This document shows positions 1-10,557 of a stretch of DNA of 64,000 nt, in pieces. A program made the translations under genes and the position numbers. Below the pieces are notes generated by a model that worked only from the letters and a program-made list of their open reading frames with translations, was not told the origin of the DNA and did no database searches. Numbering within the stretch: the first letter of the stretch is position 1; each line of letters starts with the position of its first letter. Origin of the DNA: Ciona intestinalis (Eukaryota > Chordata > Ascidiacea > Phlebobranchia > Cionidae); contig NC_020172.2 in the NCBI RefSeq assembly GCF_000224145.3, forward strand, positions 4,163,532 to 4,227,531, written 5' to 3'.

Positions 1-897
1 TTTTGAGATACAATCAAATATATACCAGCACTGATTCCACAACCTCGTGAAACTAATGAACTGAATAAAAGTTGTGCCATGCCTAATCCCTGAAGCAGTG
101 TATAACACATCGCATGCATAAGTGATATACTATACGGTTGTAAAAAATGTCTAAAACTGTTATTTTTTGCAATACCCTGCGAGTTCAGTACAACCAGTTT
201 TTATTACAAGGTTGCTAGAACATATAAGGTCTCGCCAAATGCTTCGCCGAAACCGTCACGCTCTGGCTACCCAATTTATCTCATAACTACACGCTAGATA
301 AGCCATTGCCTTTAGGCTCAGCGTTTTAAGTGGCCTGCGCCTACGTATAAAGTCATATAGCTGATTATTTATCCGTTACCATACGAAGTACACAGTCAAA
401 AGCAAATTGAAAAATTTAATGACAATTTTACGAGTTTTACGAAGTCGTTTTACCCCGTTAACTGTCTGACTCTGTGTTCACAGTAAACTAACGCATTTAA
501 AGGCATAAGCACATGCAAAATTGATGCAACAACAATATGTATGCACGCTTAATACTGTAACGCAGGTGGCCACTTTGCAAAATTGATGCAACAACAATAT
601 GTATGCACGCTTAATACTGTAACGCAGGTGGCCACAAATTCGAAACTGGTAATAGGTAGAGGCGTCGATAAACAAAACGCTAATGTGCATTATTTTAACA
701 AGCAATATATATATATATGATTTTACTTTATGAAGAAACGGTATAGAAAGGAACATATATGAATATAAAATGTAACGCCTCCGTGGGCATGGTTTATATA
801 TAAAAGTATCAAAACTGAAGAAGCAGCCAAACATACAATTGCATATTTAAACAAGCAATTTGAAGTTTTGAGTGTGCTGCGAGAAAATAAACTGCCA
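1..897. other. AT-rich stretch without a supported gene
   Basis: Apart from the tandem duplication at 514-635 I see no coding exon, RNA gene or repeat-family copy here. If the exon at 898-1274 is real, part of this stretch would be its 3' UTR. Confidence 0.5.
514..635. repeat. tandem duplication, 62-bp period
   Basis: Two copies, 514-573 and 576-635, are identical over 60 bases and separated by two bases. The unit begins TGCAAAATTGATGCAAC and ends GCAGGTGGCCAC. Perfect identity suggests a recent duplication. Confidence 0.95.
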
Positions 898-1274
898 TCA
901 CATTTTGGTTGAAGTCTCCAAATCATCGTCTCGAATTCTGACAACTTTCGGTTCGGAGTTAACATGAATTCGTTCCCCGTTTTCAGCGTTGCGTGATTCG
1001 TCTAATCGAATGTAATAAGGCGAGGAGGGTGGTCCTGTGGCAGACGAACACTGTACCGCTGTCGGTCGCTCGTTTCTGTGAAAATTCGTCATCATACACG
1101 CAGTGGTTGACGTCATGGCAGTTTCCGTTTGAATTTTTGGTCGTTTGCAAGCCGTAACGTCGTAGGTCGGAACCATACCTTCAGCAGGGAGTGTGTGCGG
1201 TCGATTGGAAGAGCCAGCTTCGTTTCTCTTGCTTCGGCCGCAGCAGCAGAAAAAACTTCGTAAACACGAACGTT
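898..1274 (-). CDS. possible last coding exon of an unidentified minus-strand gene
   Basis: An open frame on the minus strand of about 125 codons that ends at a TGA (898-900) and opens just after an acceptor-like TTCAG at 1275-1279. The start of the exon encodes TFVLRSFFCCCGRSKR, basic with three adjacent cysteines. The rest is polar and rich in Thr, Ser, Arg and Asp and ends DDDLETSTKM. This would fit the helix 8 and palmitoylated cytoplasmic tail of a seven-transmembrane receptor, but no NPxxY segment or other exon could be joined to it with confidence. The DNA here is GC-richer than its surroundings. I do not recognise the protein; it could also be a chance frame. Confidence 0.28.
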
Positions 1275-1308
1275 CTGAATTAAGTCGTTATATGTTTATT
1301 GATATAAA

Positions 1309-1390
1309 GTATGGTGGGATAAGATAGGATACCGTTAGCACCTAAAACCCGTATTTGCTAATCGTGTTTTTAACAATTACAATTTTGCAT
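1309..1390 (-). mobile_element. MITE fragment
   Basis: One end of the TATAGTAGGG-ended MITE, reverse orientation, keeping the GGTGGGATAAGATAGGATACC end and the AATCGTGTTTTTAACAATTA core; the other end is missing. Confidence 0.7.
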
Positions 1391-1407
1391 TTGCAGCGTA
1401 AGTGACA

Positions 1408-1683
1408 CAGTAGTTAAAGCGTTCTCCACTTTACCAAAGGATATACCGTTTCGATGTCACTACCACTGTTGGCGTATGTGGCAAGATCCTTAGCGGCAGC
1501 TGTTCATATTAAAATGTGTCGTCCAAATTACCAGCCATAAAAGATATATAAAATACAAAAGTCTACAAAGTTACGCATACGTGGGAACTCGGACAGGAAA
1601 CGTATATGAAACAGAACACCCGTGTTATACCGGCGCTCGGTGCGTCGCATACGAGAAAGAGTAACTTACTTACATTTATTCAA
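1408..1683 (+). mobile_element. tRNA-derived SINE, degenerate
   Basis: Diverged copy with the CACTACCACTGTTGGCGTATG body, the CCAAATTACCAGCCAT middle, the GAAACAGAACACCCGTGTTA tail region and an end TTACATTTATTCAA. Confidence 0.75.
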
Positions 1684-2363
1684 TTTATTAGACATAAAAT
1701 TGCATAATACACAAAACAACAATAAAATTAGGAGAATTACCTTTTCCGTTGCGCTTGTCTTTTTTCCTTGAGCAACACGATCCCATTATTTATGACACTT
1801 ATAAACTACGAGCTTATAAACGTCTGCAAAATGCGGAGAAAATTGTAAAATTTTCCTATTTTCCAGCGTCTTTTATAGCGAGACGAATAAAAGGAATTGA
1901 ACCTGTACAAACATTGCTTGAGCTGCTGAAGAACTAAGTTACAACACTTAACTGTAATACCTCAATCCACGACTGTCGCTTGCTTTAGTAGATAGTCATA
2001 AACATGGGCGTTATTACTGAACTGCTATAGTCATAAATTACAGACCCGCTGCCACTTCTAATTTTCCATAATAACATCATGTGCATGGTATTTTACAATA
2101 CGTGCACGTCTACGGAGCGTTTGTATTGAGAACTGTTTATCGTCACCTGACCTCGGCGTTTCGCTTTTCGCTTCACTGACCAAGAAGAAACTCAGTTCTG
2201 CTATCAACAGGTTGGGTTTTCGCTTCCATTTCACGGCGTTGTTGGCTTCTTTTAAACATCACGTGGTTCTTACATGTGTGCGTAACCTTTTCACCGATTA
2301 GAGAGAAGGATCATGGGATTCGTAAGAAGGGTCGTTTGCTAGTTTACTTACCGTTTCCTAGAC

Positions 2364-2527
2364 TCGTAAGATGCGATACCGGTAGCACATAATATCCCAT
2401 AGTTCTTATGATCGCGTATTAAACATTTAAAAACGCTATTTAATAGTCTTGAGCCTACAGTCAATTTTGTAAATATTCTATGTTTACTACCATGAAAACA
2501 TAACCCATCTTACCCCACCCTACTATA
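2364..2527 (-). mobile_element. MITE copy
   Basis: Reverse-orientation copy of the TATAGTAGGG-ended MITE. The right end CTTACCCCACCCTACTATA is intact and the left end is degenerate. Confidence 0.85.
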
Positions 2528-2876
2528 ACATTGTGTTTCTGCCCAAATATGAAACTAGTACACCTGGCTCGCGTAATACGGTAGCGCACAAGCCATCGTA
2601 CATAAAAGACAAATACAAAGCGCTGTGAGCGGTTTCGTTTCTTTATTGACAAGTATCAGTGCGCAAGACTGTATTATACACTGCCAACTATACATACATA
2701 TCTCTATTAGGCTGTAGCCATATTGCGCCAACATGGTGAATAATTCAAAAGTGAGCATATTTAATTACCAGTTACCTGTACGGAATTTAAAGCAGACGAA
2801 CGAATCAATCGCTTTCGTATATTATAATACTGTGTGGTACAGAGTTCGTATATAAACACCCTGGTGTGCACTGGTC

Positions 2877-3039
2877 GAATTCCGTAAGCACCTAAATCCT
2901 TTATTTCCTGATTGTGTTATAAATAATTCAAAATCCCCTTTTTGTGGCTATAAAATTCTGTAAACATTTTTTGTTCACTACCAAATAAGAAGAGAAAAGA
3001 GAATGAAAACATGTCCCATCTTACCCCACCCTACTATAT
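2877..3039 (-). mobile_element. MITE copy
   Basis: Reverse-orientation copy with an intact CTTACCCCACCCTACTATA end and a worn left end, about 375 bases upstream of the PIGW start. Confidence 0.85.
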
Positions 3040-3415
3040 GTAGTCAACACAAGAAAATGGTTTGTAAATTTCGATTCTCTGCAATAGCTATTGTATTTGA
3101 TTAAGCCGACTGCGCGCTTTCGGAAGTTCATATAAAAACCTTATATATTTGCTGAATCATCATAACATCGGTTACTCAACAAATAGTTTTTTTGCAGAAG
3201 GAATGTGTAAACTGTAAACGCAAACACAGTTGTAATTAGTTGTATTTTATTTGTTATGAGTCTAAATTATTATTAACTCAATTAAGAATTTGAAAATTTT
3301 ACAGTCTCTGCTTCATACGAGTGATTATATTAGTTAATTTGTTTTCACTTTATATTAAAACTGGTTTTCATTAAAACTATCAGATAACTGTGTTTTGGCG
3401 CTTGGAAAATTACGG

Positions 3416-5014
3416 ATGGATCTTCAGGATGCGTGGAAAGCAAAAAAGGAAAGTTTTGTATCCGGCTTAAATGGGACTTCGTTTCTGGAAGTAACAATTT
3501 GCTCTGCAGCATATCCTTTATGCGTTTTGGTTCGCGCATTAGTGTTAGGCGTCCTACCAAAGCCAATGCTGAATTCAAACAGCTTTAGATACGTCCTGGA
3601 TTTCCTACTAGTTGTTTTCCCGATTATTATTATGCTGACTGGCTTATCAGAGTTCATATTTGAAGCAGCTTTGATAGTTCTGGTGTCAATTACTTTGTAC
3701 TTTAAAACATTTTTTAAAAAGAAGAACATTTCTGAAACAACTCGCATTCAAGCAGCTTATGTGAGTAAATTATATTACAAACATCAAGTTCAAGATATAG
3801 GAGAGGATTATGTGAAAGAAAGTGACTATTTCTTTGGTGAAAACGTCGACAGTAATATAATTGAGGTTTTATCTTCAAAACTCCCATTTTTAACTTCGTT
3901 CCGAGTCTCTGTTAACGCTGTTACTTGCATATGTATACTCGCCGTTGATTTCAATATATTTCCTCGGCGATTTGCGAAAGCTGAAAATTTCGGAATGGGA
4001 GTATTAGACCTTGGAGTTGGTAGTTTTGTTGTTTCTAACGCTCTTGTCAGTCAAGCTGCAAGAAACTGGAACAAAATTGGTGGAAGGAGCGGGTTGAATA
4101 AAAGCTTCTCGTTTCTGTTTTTTCAGTTATTCAGCTCATGGCCTTTGTTTTTGTTTGGATTTCTAAGATTGGCTTCAGTCAAATTATCTGGCTACCATGA
4201 GCATGTGTCCGAGTATGGAGTGCATTGGAACTTTTTCTTCACACTTGCTGTGGTAAAAGTGCTGGCAACTGTCATTTTGTTCATATTTCCCCTGGAATTC
4301 TGTTCACCTCTGGCAGTTGCAATTGCAGCATCATATCAATACCTTTTAAGTGGAAATAACGAAAAAATGACCCAACTGATTTTTGGTAGCAATCGGGAAG
4401 GCGGTCTGCTGATGCAAAATAAAGAAGGTATAGCATCCTGTCTGGGTTACTTATCACTTTACTTTGCTGGTGTACAGTTGGGTGCTTTCATATTTAAAGA
4501 ACGTAGAACTCTTGCCAAGTGGAAAGAGGCCGCAAAGGAGCTTTTAGGTTGCACCTTAATGCTATGGTCGTTGCTACACTTTAGCAACTACGCTATACAG
4601 CCCATATCTCGCAGGTTAGCAAATGTTTCTTACTGCATATGGATTCTTTCGCAATCTACGTTGATGTTATTCCTGTTCCTTATGGTGGATATTCTCACCA
4701 CACAGAATATCAATGCAGGTTATCTACCCAATGAAAGCATGCCTGATCCATGGCTTATGGAAAAACCAAAAGAAGACACAAAAATTGACTACAACCCCCC
4801 ACCCCCTAAGAAATGTCTGATATCTGCTATAAATCGAAACCAGCTTTTGTTTTTTCTTCTAAGCAACTTGATGACTGGAGCAGTGAACGGTTTATTTGAC
4901 ACTCAAGCTGTCAGCAACACAAATTCTATTGTTATAATCACAATATATGCAGTTTGTGTAACTTTTATTACATGGCTACTGCACATAAAACAGATTACAA
5001 TTAAAATGTGGTAA
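3416..5014 (+). CDS. PIGW: GPI inositol acyltransferase PIG-W
   Basis: Intronless frame of 532 codons plus stop. PIG-W acylates the inositol ring of glucosaminyl-phosphatidylinositol in the ER, an early step of GPI-anchor synthesis. The protein has about a dozen hydrophobic segments and follows vertebrate PIGW along its length: FVSGLNGTSFLEVT near the N-terminus, ILAVDFNIFPRRFAKAENFG around residues 175-192, EYGVHWNFFFT near 266-276, SRRLANVSYCIWI, and NRNQLLFFLLSNLMTGAVN close to the C-terminus. Human PIGW is similar in length (about 504) and also intronless in its coding part. I chose the ATG at 3416 (MDLQDAW); the frame is open 21 bases further up but only from a TTG. A second gene, MGLL, follows on the same strand 359 bases later. 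Confidence 0.96.
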   Translation: MDLQDAWKAKKESFVSGLNGTSFLEVTICSAAYPLCVLVRALVLGVLPKPMLNSNSFRYVLDFLLVVFPIIIMLTGLSEFIFEAALIVLVSITLYFKTFFKKKNISETTRIQAAYVSKLYYKHQVQDIGEDYVKESDYFFGENVDSNIIEVLSSKLPFLTSFRVSVNAVTCICILAVDFNIFPRRFAKAENFGMGVLDLGVGSFVVSNALVSQAARNWNKIGGRSGLNKSFSFLFFQLFSSWPLFLFGFLRLASVKLSGYHEHVSEYGVHWNFFFTLAVVKVLATVILFIFPLEFCSPLAVAIAASYQYLLSGNNEKMTQLIFGSNREGGLLMQNKEGIASCLGYLSLYFAGVQLGAFIFKERRTLAKWKEAAKELLGCTLMLWSLLHFSNYAIQPISRRLANVSYCIWILSQSTLMLFLFLMVDILTTQNINAGYLPNESMPDPWLMEKPKEDTKIDYNPPPPKKCLISAINRNQLLFFLLSNLMTGAVNGLFDTQAVSNTNSIVIITIYAVCVTFITWLLHIKQITIKMW

Positions 5015-5017
5015 TTA

Positions 5018-5335
5018 ATGTTTTTCTACAACGTATGTGTATTGATAGGTTTTATATTTGTATTTTCAGCAATATTGGGAAAAGTTCATTTAAATAGTTG
5101 TTGTAGGTGGTGTATTAGAAATGGCTGTAGTTTAAATATACTGTGTAAGACTGAGAATTTTTTGTATTGGTGTGTACATTACATATATATACTGTATTGT
5201 TATTGTTTATACGTGTTTTTTGTAAATAATGTAAGAAATGATGAACAAAACAACGAAAGTGAATTAGCAAGTTTTTTATTCCGTTTTATTATTCAAGTGT
5301 TAAATTTTCATTATGGTTTAAACTATTTCAGGTAA
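5018..5335 (+). CDS. 105-codon open frame between PIGW and MGLL
   Basis: An ATG three bases after the PIGW stop opens a 105-codon frame in very AT-rich DNA, unusually long for such base composition. The product would start with a signal-peptide-like segment (MFFYNVCVLIGFIFVFSAIL), then a cysteine-bearing stretch, a second hydrophobic run rich in Tyr and Cys, and an Asn/Glu-rich part. I recognise no family. Its end overlaps the acceptor-like TTTCAG at 5326-5331 that may start the MGLL transcript. Chance openness of the PIGW 3' UTR is the simpler explanation. Confidence 0.15.
   Translation: MFFYNVCVLIGFIFVFSAILGKVHLNSCCRWCIRNGCSLNILCKTENFLYWCVHYIYILYCYCLYVFFVNNVRNDEQNNESELASFLFRFIIQVLNFHYGLNYFR
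5326..5331 (+). promoter_or_regulatory. candidate trans-splice or 5' UTR acceptor for MGLL
   Basis: TTTCAG ending at 5331, 42 bases before the MGLL ATG. Ascidians add a spliced leader to many mRNAs and resolve operons this way; no AATAAA was seen between the PIGW stop and this site. Inference from position and sequence only. Confidence 0.35.
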
Positions 5336-5373
5336 TTATTAGAAAAATTCAATTTTAACTGATTAATTCAAAA

Positions 5374-8300
5374 ATGAGTGACTCTAATAACAAAGGTAAG
5401 TAAGATTTTGTTTTGTTTTAGAACGCACATGAAAAATAAAACAATGTTCACTTTTTAGGTGTAATAACTCATGCTTTTATTCCAGTTATGTACTTATATA
5501 TTTACCCATCTTATAAAAACTTGTATTATTTGATTTTATACTGTTACCCCCTTTTTTGTGTTGTCTATTAGTGCTGAACAATCATAACTAAAGAGATGTT
5601 GTCTATTACTGCAAGTTTTGCAATTGTAACCGTAGAGATAAAAATTTAGATCTTTTCAAAATTGTTTTGTTTTTTTTTTAGTGGTCAAAACCTTCAGTGG
5701 GAAACTGTTTAGCGATATGAGTCACTTTGTGAATGCGGACGGTCTTCATATTTTTACCAACTGTTGGGAACCTAAAGGAGATGTTAAGTAAGTTGTAAGG
5801 ATGTGACATTTATTAGTAATATGCTGGCTATATTGGGTTGACTAAATTGTCAGCCATAATTTGACAGGAAAAAAACAATCACCCACAAAGTTAGGTATGT
5901 GGTAACTTGTGAGGCGTCATGAGGTGTGATCAAACAAAAGGATAGTGATCGAAGTTGCCACCATTGTGGAAGTATCTTTGCGGTGCAAACTTAATGTATT
6001 AAGAAACTTAACGTCAAATATTCCAACCCAGTGCTCACATATGGGTTGTCTAAATTGTCAGCTATTAGCATTTATTCAAAAAAATCTTCACTTTGTGACT
6101 TTGCCTCCAATTAAATTGTGTGTTAAAAGTAGCATGTACATATTTAGTGTGTTGCTCAATTAAATTAATTGATATTACATGTATAGCTTCCTGGTTTGTA
6201 TGTTACATGGGTTTGGTGGTCACTGCATTCGATTCAATGAACTTGCTTCGTATTTCACAGAAATTGGAGGCCTGGTGTTCAGCCATGATCATAGTAAGCA
6301 TATTGAGCAATTTATATTTTAAAAATTTCAAGCCCTGTGTTTTGTTTAGGCCCTTTTGGGCTAAGGTTTTAGTATGCATGTTGTTACAAGCCTGGGATTT
6401 CCAAACGTTTTTGCTCGCGACCCCTTTTATTTTTCCAAATTTTTTGCTTGTATTCAGACCGGAGAATATTGGTTTACTACTCTACTGATACAGTTGTAGG
6501 TGTATGTGTCCTTAGACAAGACTCTTAACGGTAATTGCTCCAATCTAGTAGTCCCTATTGGTTGTCCAAACTGTCAGCCATAAATAAAAACCAAAATATC
6601 CGAAAATTACATTCTCTATAAAGTTAACATACATGGTCACTCATAAATGGGCACGAGGTTTTGAAAACAGAACAACTGTCATTGCCATGCAAGTATGAAT
6701 AAGTTTAATTAATTATTTTCTTTATGTAGTTGGTCATGGAGAGAGTGAAGGATCACGAACAACTGTTGACGATTACAACAAGTTGATACGAGACACTTAT
6801 CAACATGTTGATATTATGGTGGAAAAATATCCCGGAAAACCTGTGTATATTTTCGGACAATCAATGGTATGTATACCAGCATAAAGGCGCAGTGGTTAGC
6901 ACATCTACATATAACAAACAGGTCACAGGCTTGTTGCTGCTACCACTGTGGGCATATGTGACTTTGGGTAAGACATAACAGTAATTGCTTCAACCCAGTG
7001 TCCCTTGTTGGTTGTCAAAATTGTTAGCCATGTTTTGAAACATAAAAAGGAGAATGGGGAAGTTGGACGACTTTTCATTCTATTTAGTAGTGAACAAAGA
7101 TTATTCAATGAATTATGAAACCGTAGCCTCATGAGTCATGACGCTCATGGACCAGTGTAATTGTTTAAAACACGATCAAGATATTGGATATTATGTGCTA
7201 AAGATGTGTTCCTNNNNNNNNNNNNNNNNNNNNNNNNNNNNNNNNNNNNNNNNNNNNNNNNNNTATATAAATATATATATTCCTATTATATATGTAATAG
7301 TTAAAATATACAGTGTTAAAAACTTGCCAAATATTTTTGTGTTTAACCTACTTACACATGACTATAAGTAGTTATCACGCAGGGAGGAGCATTAGCTGTA
7401 CTTGCTGCACATGCAAAACCAACCTTGTTCAAAGGAGTTATTCTAGTTGGACCAATGTTGTTAATAGATCCTGGATTACAATCTTCATTCAGGGTAAGGG
7501 ATTTGGGTTTGCATAATATGTTTGGCGCAGTGGCATAATCAACCACACAGTTACATACATTGTAATTAATAAGCTGGCAGGAGGTGTTGGAAACAAACCA
7601 TTCATGTTGAACTTATAACGACTTTCGTTTTATGCTACGCTAAAAAAAAACAAGTCTTGGTAAATCAAAATAATATTAATACTTTTTTAGGTGATATGTT
7701 TAACCATCCTATATTGTAACACCACATACAGGTATTATACTGGTTGTTTGTATCTGTGGACAATTTTAGAAGAAAGCATATACTGTGATTGTAAACAACT
7801 TTGTATATTATGGTTTACTGTTAACAAAGTAATATGTTTTTGGCGTGTTTTTTAAACTTTGTAAAAATGAAAAAATCAGTTTATGTAGCAATACTTTATA
7901 GCAAGCAGTAAAAAAACTTTTTTGTCCTTTTTGTTCAGAGGGTCTTGGTAAAAATGGCTGCATATTTGCTGCCTAATGTTGTTCTAACTTCACTACCAGA
8001 ATCAAGGGGTTCAAGGGACCAGGATGAGGTATGCTGTTGTATTTTTTTATAAACACAATGATTAGTTTATTGTTTTTTGTAGATTAGGTCATTTTCATTG
8101 AACTTTGTTTTATTTTATTATCATTGTACCAAGGTATATGTCAATCAAGGTGAAAAGGGGGGGGGGTGTTGTTGGCATGAAGGGTTTTTTTTTCTAAAAA
8201 TGTTATGTTTTGGGAGTTTTGTATAGTTTTGTAAAATTAATGCCACTGCGAGAATTCGAATTTTTTTAATTCTAGGCAGAATAGTTTTGCAAAAAAAACT

Positions 8301-9037
8301 CTGATCCAAACTGATGTATTTGTAGATAAAAATTAGCCAAGAAGATCCGCTAAAAAGCTGTGATGTGAAAAGTGAAATGGCATTACAACTTCTACGCATT
8401 GGAGAGCAGTTAGAAGTAGTGATGCCACAATTTACGTGCCCATTCATTACCTTGCATGGTGGGGATGATTCCACATGCAGTGTTGAAGCATCAAAGTTGA
8501 TACATAGGGTTGCTAAAAGCGAAGATAAAACTTTAAAGGTAGGATGTAGGAATGTATGATTCAGTACATTTCACTTGTTTACACTGCCGCACCAGGCAAC
8601 TTAAGAAGTTTTACCATGGTGTCCTATTTCATACACCTCTTGTTTTCAACAACCTCTAAATGAATTGAATTTCAACAACCTCGAAAAAAAAATCTTTTCA
8701 ACAACTGCTGAACGAATACTGTATTTTTTATTCATGATAACTGTATTGCAGCAATTACTGTTTTTGCTCAAAGGCACATACGTACACATATTAGTGGCTG
8801 CTCTAGGCTTTGAATAAAGTGTAACTTGTAACTGGACACAATGTCTATGAAACAGAACAACCGTGGTATTATGCCATTACCCAGCCACTCAAGGACAAAT
8901 CAATTTACATTCATTCATTTTTCCAGATATATGAACTATGTCGTCATGATTTGGTCCATGAACTACAAGAAGATAGAATCAAATGTTTTACTGATATTCA
9001 GAATTGGCTGAAAGAAAGATTGCAACTCAATTCTTAG
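5374..9037 (+). CDS. MGLL: monoglyceride lipase (monoacylglycerol lipase)
   Basis: Eight exons: 5374-5395, 5682-5787, 6187-6293, 6730-6866, 7383-7493, 7939-8028, 8326-8538, 8927-9037; 298 codons plus stop, against 303 in human. The enzyme is a serine hydrolase that cleaves monoacylglycerols, including the endocannabinoid 2-AG, to fatty acid and glycerol. The alpha/beta-hydrolase parts are all present: the oxyanion-region MLHGFGGH, SHDHIGHGESEG, the nucleophile elbow GQSMGG (Ser123), Asp239 in HGGDDSTC with Cys242 after it, and His269 in CRHDLVHEL, at nearly the same numbers as in human MGLL. The elbow is split by the exon 4/5 junction. Introns hold several SINEs, a MITE and an assembly gap (intron 4). 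The gene may share an operon with PIGW. Confidence 0.95.
5834..5945 (+). mobile_element. SINE, 3' part
   Basis: In MGLL intron 2. Carries the GACTAAATTGTCAGCCATAA and ACCCACAAAGTTAGGTATG parts of the SINE family; the head is missing. Confidence 0.75.
5946..6080 (+). mobile_element. SINE, middle part
   Basis: A second partial copy directly after the previous one in MGLL intron 2, from the TTGCCACCATTGTGG body through GGGTTGTCTAAATTGTCAGC. Confidence 0.7.
6484..6705 (+). mobile_element. SINE copy
   Basis: In MGLL intron 3, just upstream of exon 4. Contains GTATGTGTCCTTAGACAAG, GGTTGTCCAAACTGTCAGCC and the GGGCACGAGG tail region. Confidence 0.8.
6886..7044 (+). mobile_element. SINE, 5' part
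   Basis: In MGLL intron 4, starting GGCGCAGTGGTTAGCAC with the tRNA-like head and reaching the GTTAGCCAT region, where a MITE follows at once. Confidence 0.8.
7045..7213 (+). mobile_element. MITE copy cut by an assembly gap
   Basis: Forward-orientation MITE inserted in or after the preceding SINE. It is readable up to GATATTGGATATTATGTGC and the sequence is then lost in Ns. Confidence 0.8.
7214..7263. other. assembly gap (50 N)
   Basis: Run of N in MGLL intron 4, directly after a truncated MITE; probably an unresolved repeat end rather than a lost exon, since exons 4 and 5 join in frame through the lipase elbow. Confidence 0.95.
8758..8916 (+). mobile_element. SINE copy reaching the exon 8 acceptor
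   Basis: Degenerate SINE in MGLL intron 7. Its CATTCATTCATT tail lies within about ten bases of the exon 8 splice acceptor (TTTTTCCAG, ending at 8926). Confidence 0.75.
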
Positions 9038-9065
9038 TAATCACACCATATTAATTATTTTATCT

Positions 9066-9071
9066 AATAAA
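9066..9071 (+). terminator. polyadenylation signal of MGLL
   Basis: AATAAA 28 bases after the MGLL stop codon. Confidence 0.75.
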
Positions 9072-9245
9072 ATTTAGATTATTCTTATCTTTTATCAATT
9101 TCACTTCTAAAGTCCCAAGCATGAATATTAAATATACTGTTAATAAAGCGACATAAATGTTATTTATTTCCTAATTATACGATACCAAAAAATTACTCTA
9201 CCGTTTAGTTTTCTTTACTTTTCCTCTCTAAGTAAATATTGATTG

Positions 9246-9439
9246 TATAGTACTATGTGGGATACCATTAACACTCAATACCATATTTCCTGATCGTGTT
9301 TTAAATAATTAACAACACTCTATCAGAGTCGCGGAGCTACAACTATACAATTCTGTGTCTGTAAATTTCCATTGGTTACTACCAAATGGGACTGAAATAA
9401 GATTGAAAAATATGTCCCATGTTACTCCACCCCACTATA
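9246..9439 (-). mobile_element. MITE copy, both ends
   Basis: Reverse-orientation copy from TATAGTACTATGTGGGATACC to CTCCACCCCACTATA. Confidence 0.9.
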
Positions 9440-9963
9440 CTTCTGTTTCGTCACGTCAGCGTACCAAGCCGCAGCCTCCAAGTGACGTTTCAGTTCTACC
9501 TCTGTTTTGGTGCTGTAATCAATGTCTTGTGGTTGTTTTATCTTTTTTACTCCAAATCGAATTAAAGATTTCAAGAACGTGTTCAATTCGTATTGCAAGA
9601 GCTTTAAAGCGACCAAAGGAGTTTGGAATCATGTGTTTCTACTTGGATTTAACACGGACCTCCGCTAGCAAATCCAAAGGTAAGTATAAGAGCATGTTTG
9701 GTTTAACGCTAATGTAACCTGCTGTGAGCGCGTAAAAACAGAAACCGTATGTTAGTCGAACTGAACGCACATTAAATAAAACTTATTTCGTCTTTCCTGT
9801 CTCCATTACAAAGAACGGGAAAGTTTATCAAAGCGAACAAACTGATTTATGAATAAAAACATGATTTCGAACTATATATTCTTTTATAAATTCGTTGAAA
9901 ACAGGCTGGTAGTTTACGGATAAAAAACTAACGTTTTTGATAAAAGGTTTGACCGGTAAACCA
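9440..9963. other. GC-richer spacer with a short coding-like minus-strand frame
   Basis: The minus strand from 9616 down to 9422 is open for 64 codons and reads like a helical, charged protein segment (YELNTFLKSLIRFGVKKIKQ, then KTEVELKRHLEAAAWYADVT). Its last residues lie in the neighbouring MITE. A GTAAGT donor at 9680-9685 on the plus strand could instead end an untranslated exon. No family recognised. Confidence 0.2.
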
Positions 9964-10160
9964 TATAGTAGGGTGGGGGAAGATGGGACACCTTTTCATT
10001 CTATTTTCTTGTCGCATTTAGTAGTAAACGAAAAAATTTCAAAGAATTATGAAACCGTATTCTCACGACTCCCATAGACCGTTGTTATTTGTTTAAAACA
10101 CGATCAGGGTATTAAAATAGTATGTGCTATAGGTGTCCCATCTTACTCCACCCTACTATA
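9964..10160 (+). mobile_element. MITE copy, both ends
   Basis: Well-kept forward copy from TATAGTAGGGTGGGGGAAG to CTCCACCCTACTATA. Confidence 0.95.
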
Positions 10161-10495
10161 TACTAACCATAGGCTACAATTATGTACGCTTAAATGTTCG
10201 ACTAACAATTGCAAAGGTTGATCGATGTTTCTCTGATCGTGTTTGTTGTTTTGACATAAAACCGACAAAATATTCAATTTCTCATGTATGGTGTTTAGGA
10301 AACGGAAAGTTTGTGATCCAGACAAATCGCGCCTTGTCACGAAACGAACCGTTCCAAAATATCTGATGCACTCAACACAATTTTGTGCGCTAAATAACTC
10401 CTCGTGTGTTTTATTATATTTTATTAATTTTTTGTCAATTAATAAAGGAATGATAGTACTAATTCGTGGTATTACCAAAAACCGTCATCTATTTT

Positions 10496-10557
10496 GATTT
10501 TGGAAATATTTGGCAATATGTGCTTAAGTGTCCTATATCTTCCCCCATTGTACTATA
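10496..10557 (+). mobile_element. MITE fragment, right end
   Basis: Keeps the ATATGTGCTTAAGTGTCC part and a CCCCCATTGTACTATA terminus. Confidence 0.65.

Larger units (their letters stand above)
1684..3415. other. spacer upstream of PIGW
   Basis: Besides the two MITE copies I find no supported gene. Short minus-strand frames near 2220-2340 and 2555-2758 look faintly protein-like (the latter hydrophobic with a TKPLTALCICLLCTMACALP stretch), but no splice structure links them. No TATA box is obvious upstream of PIGW. Confidence 0.4.

Noticed and set aside
3395-3415. In-frame TTG extension of PIGW
   Set aside because: No ATG lies in it; the ATG at 3416 fits the family start and eukaryotic translation.
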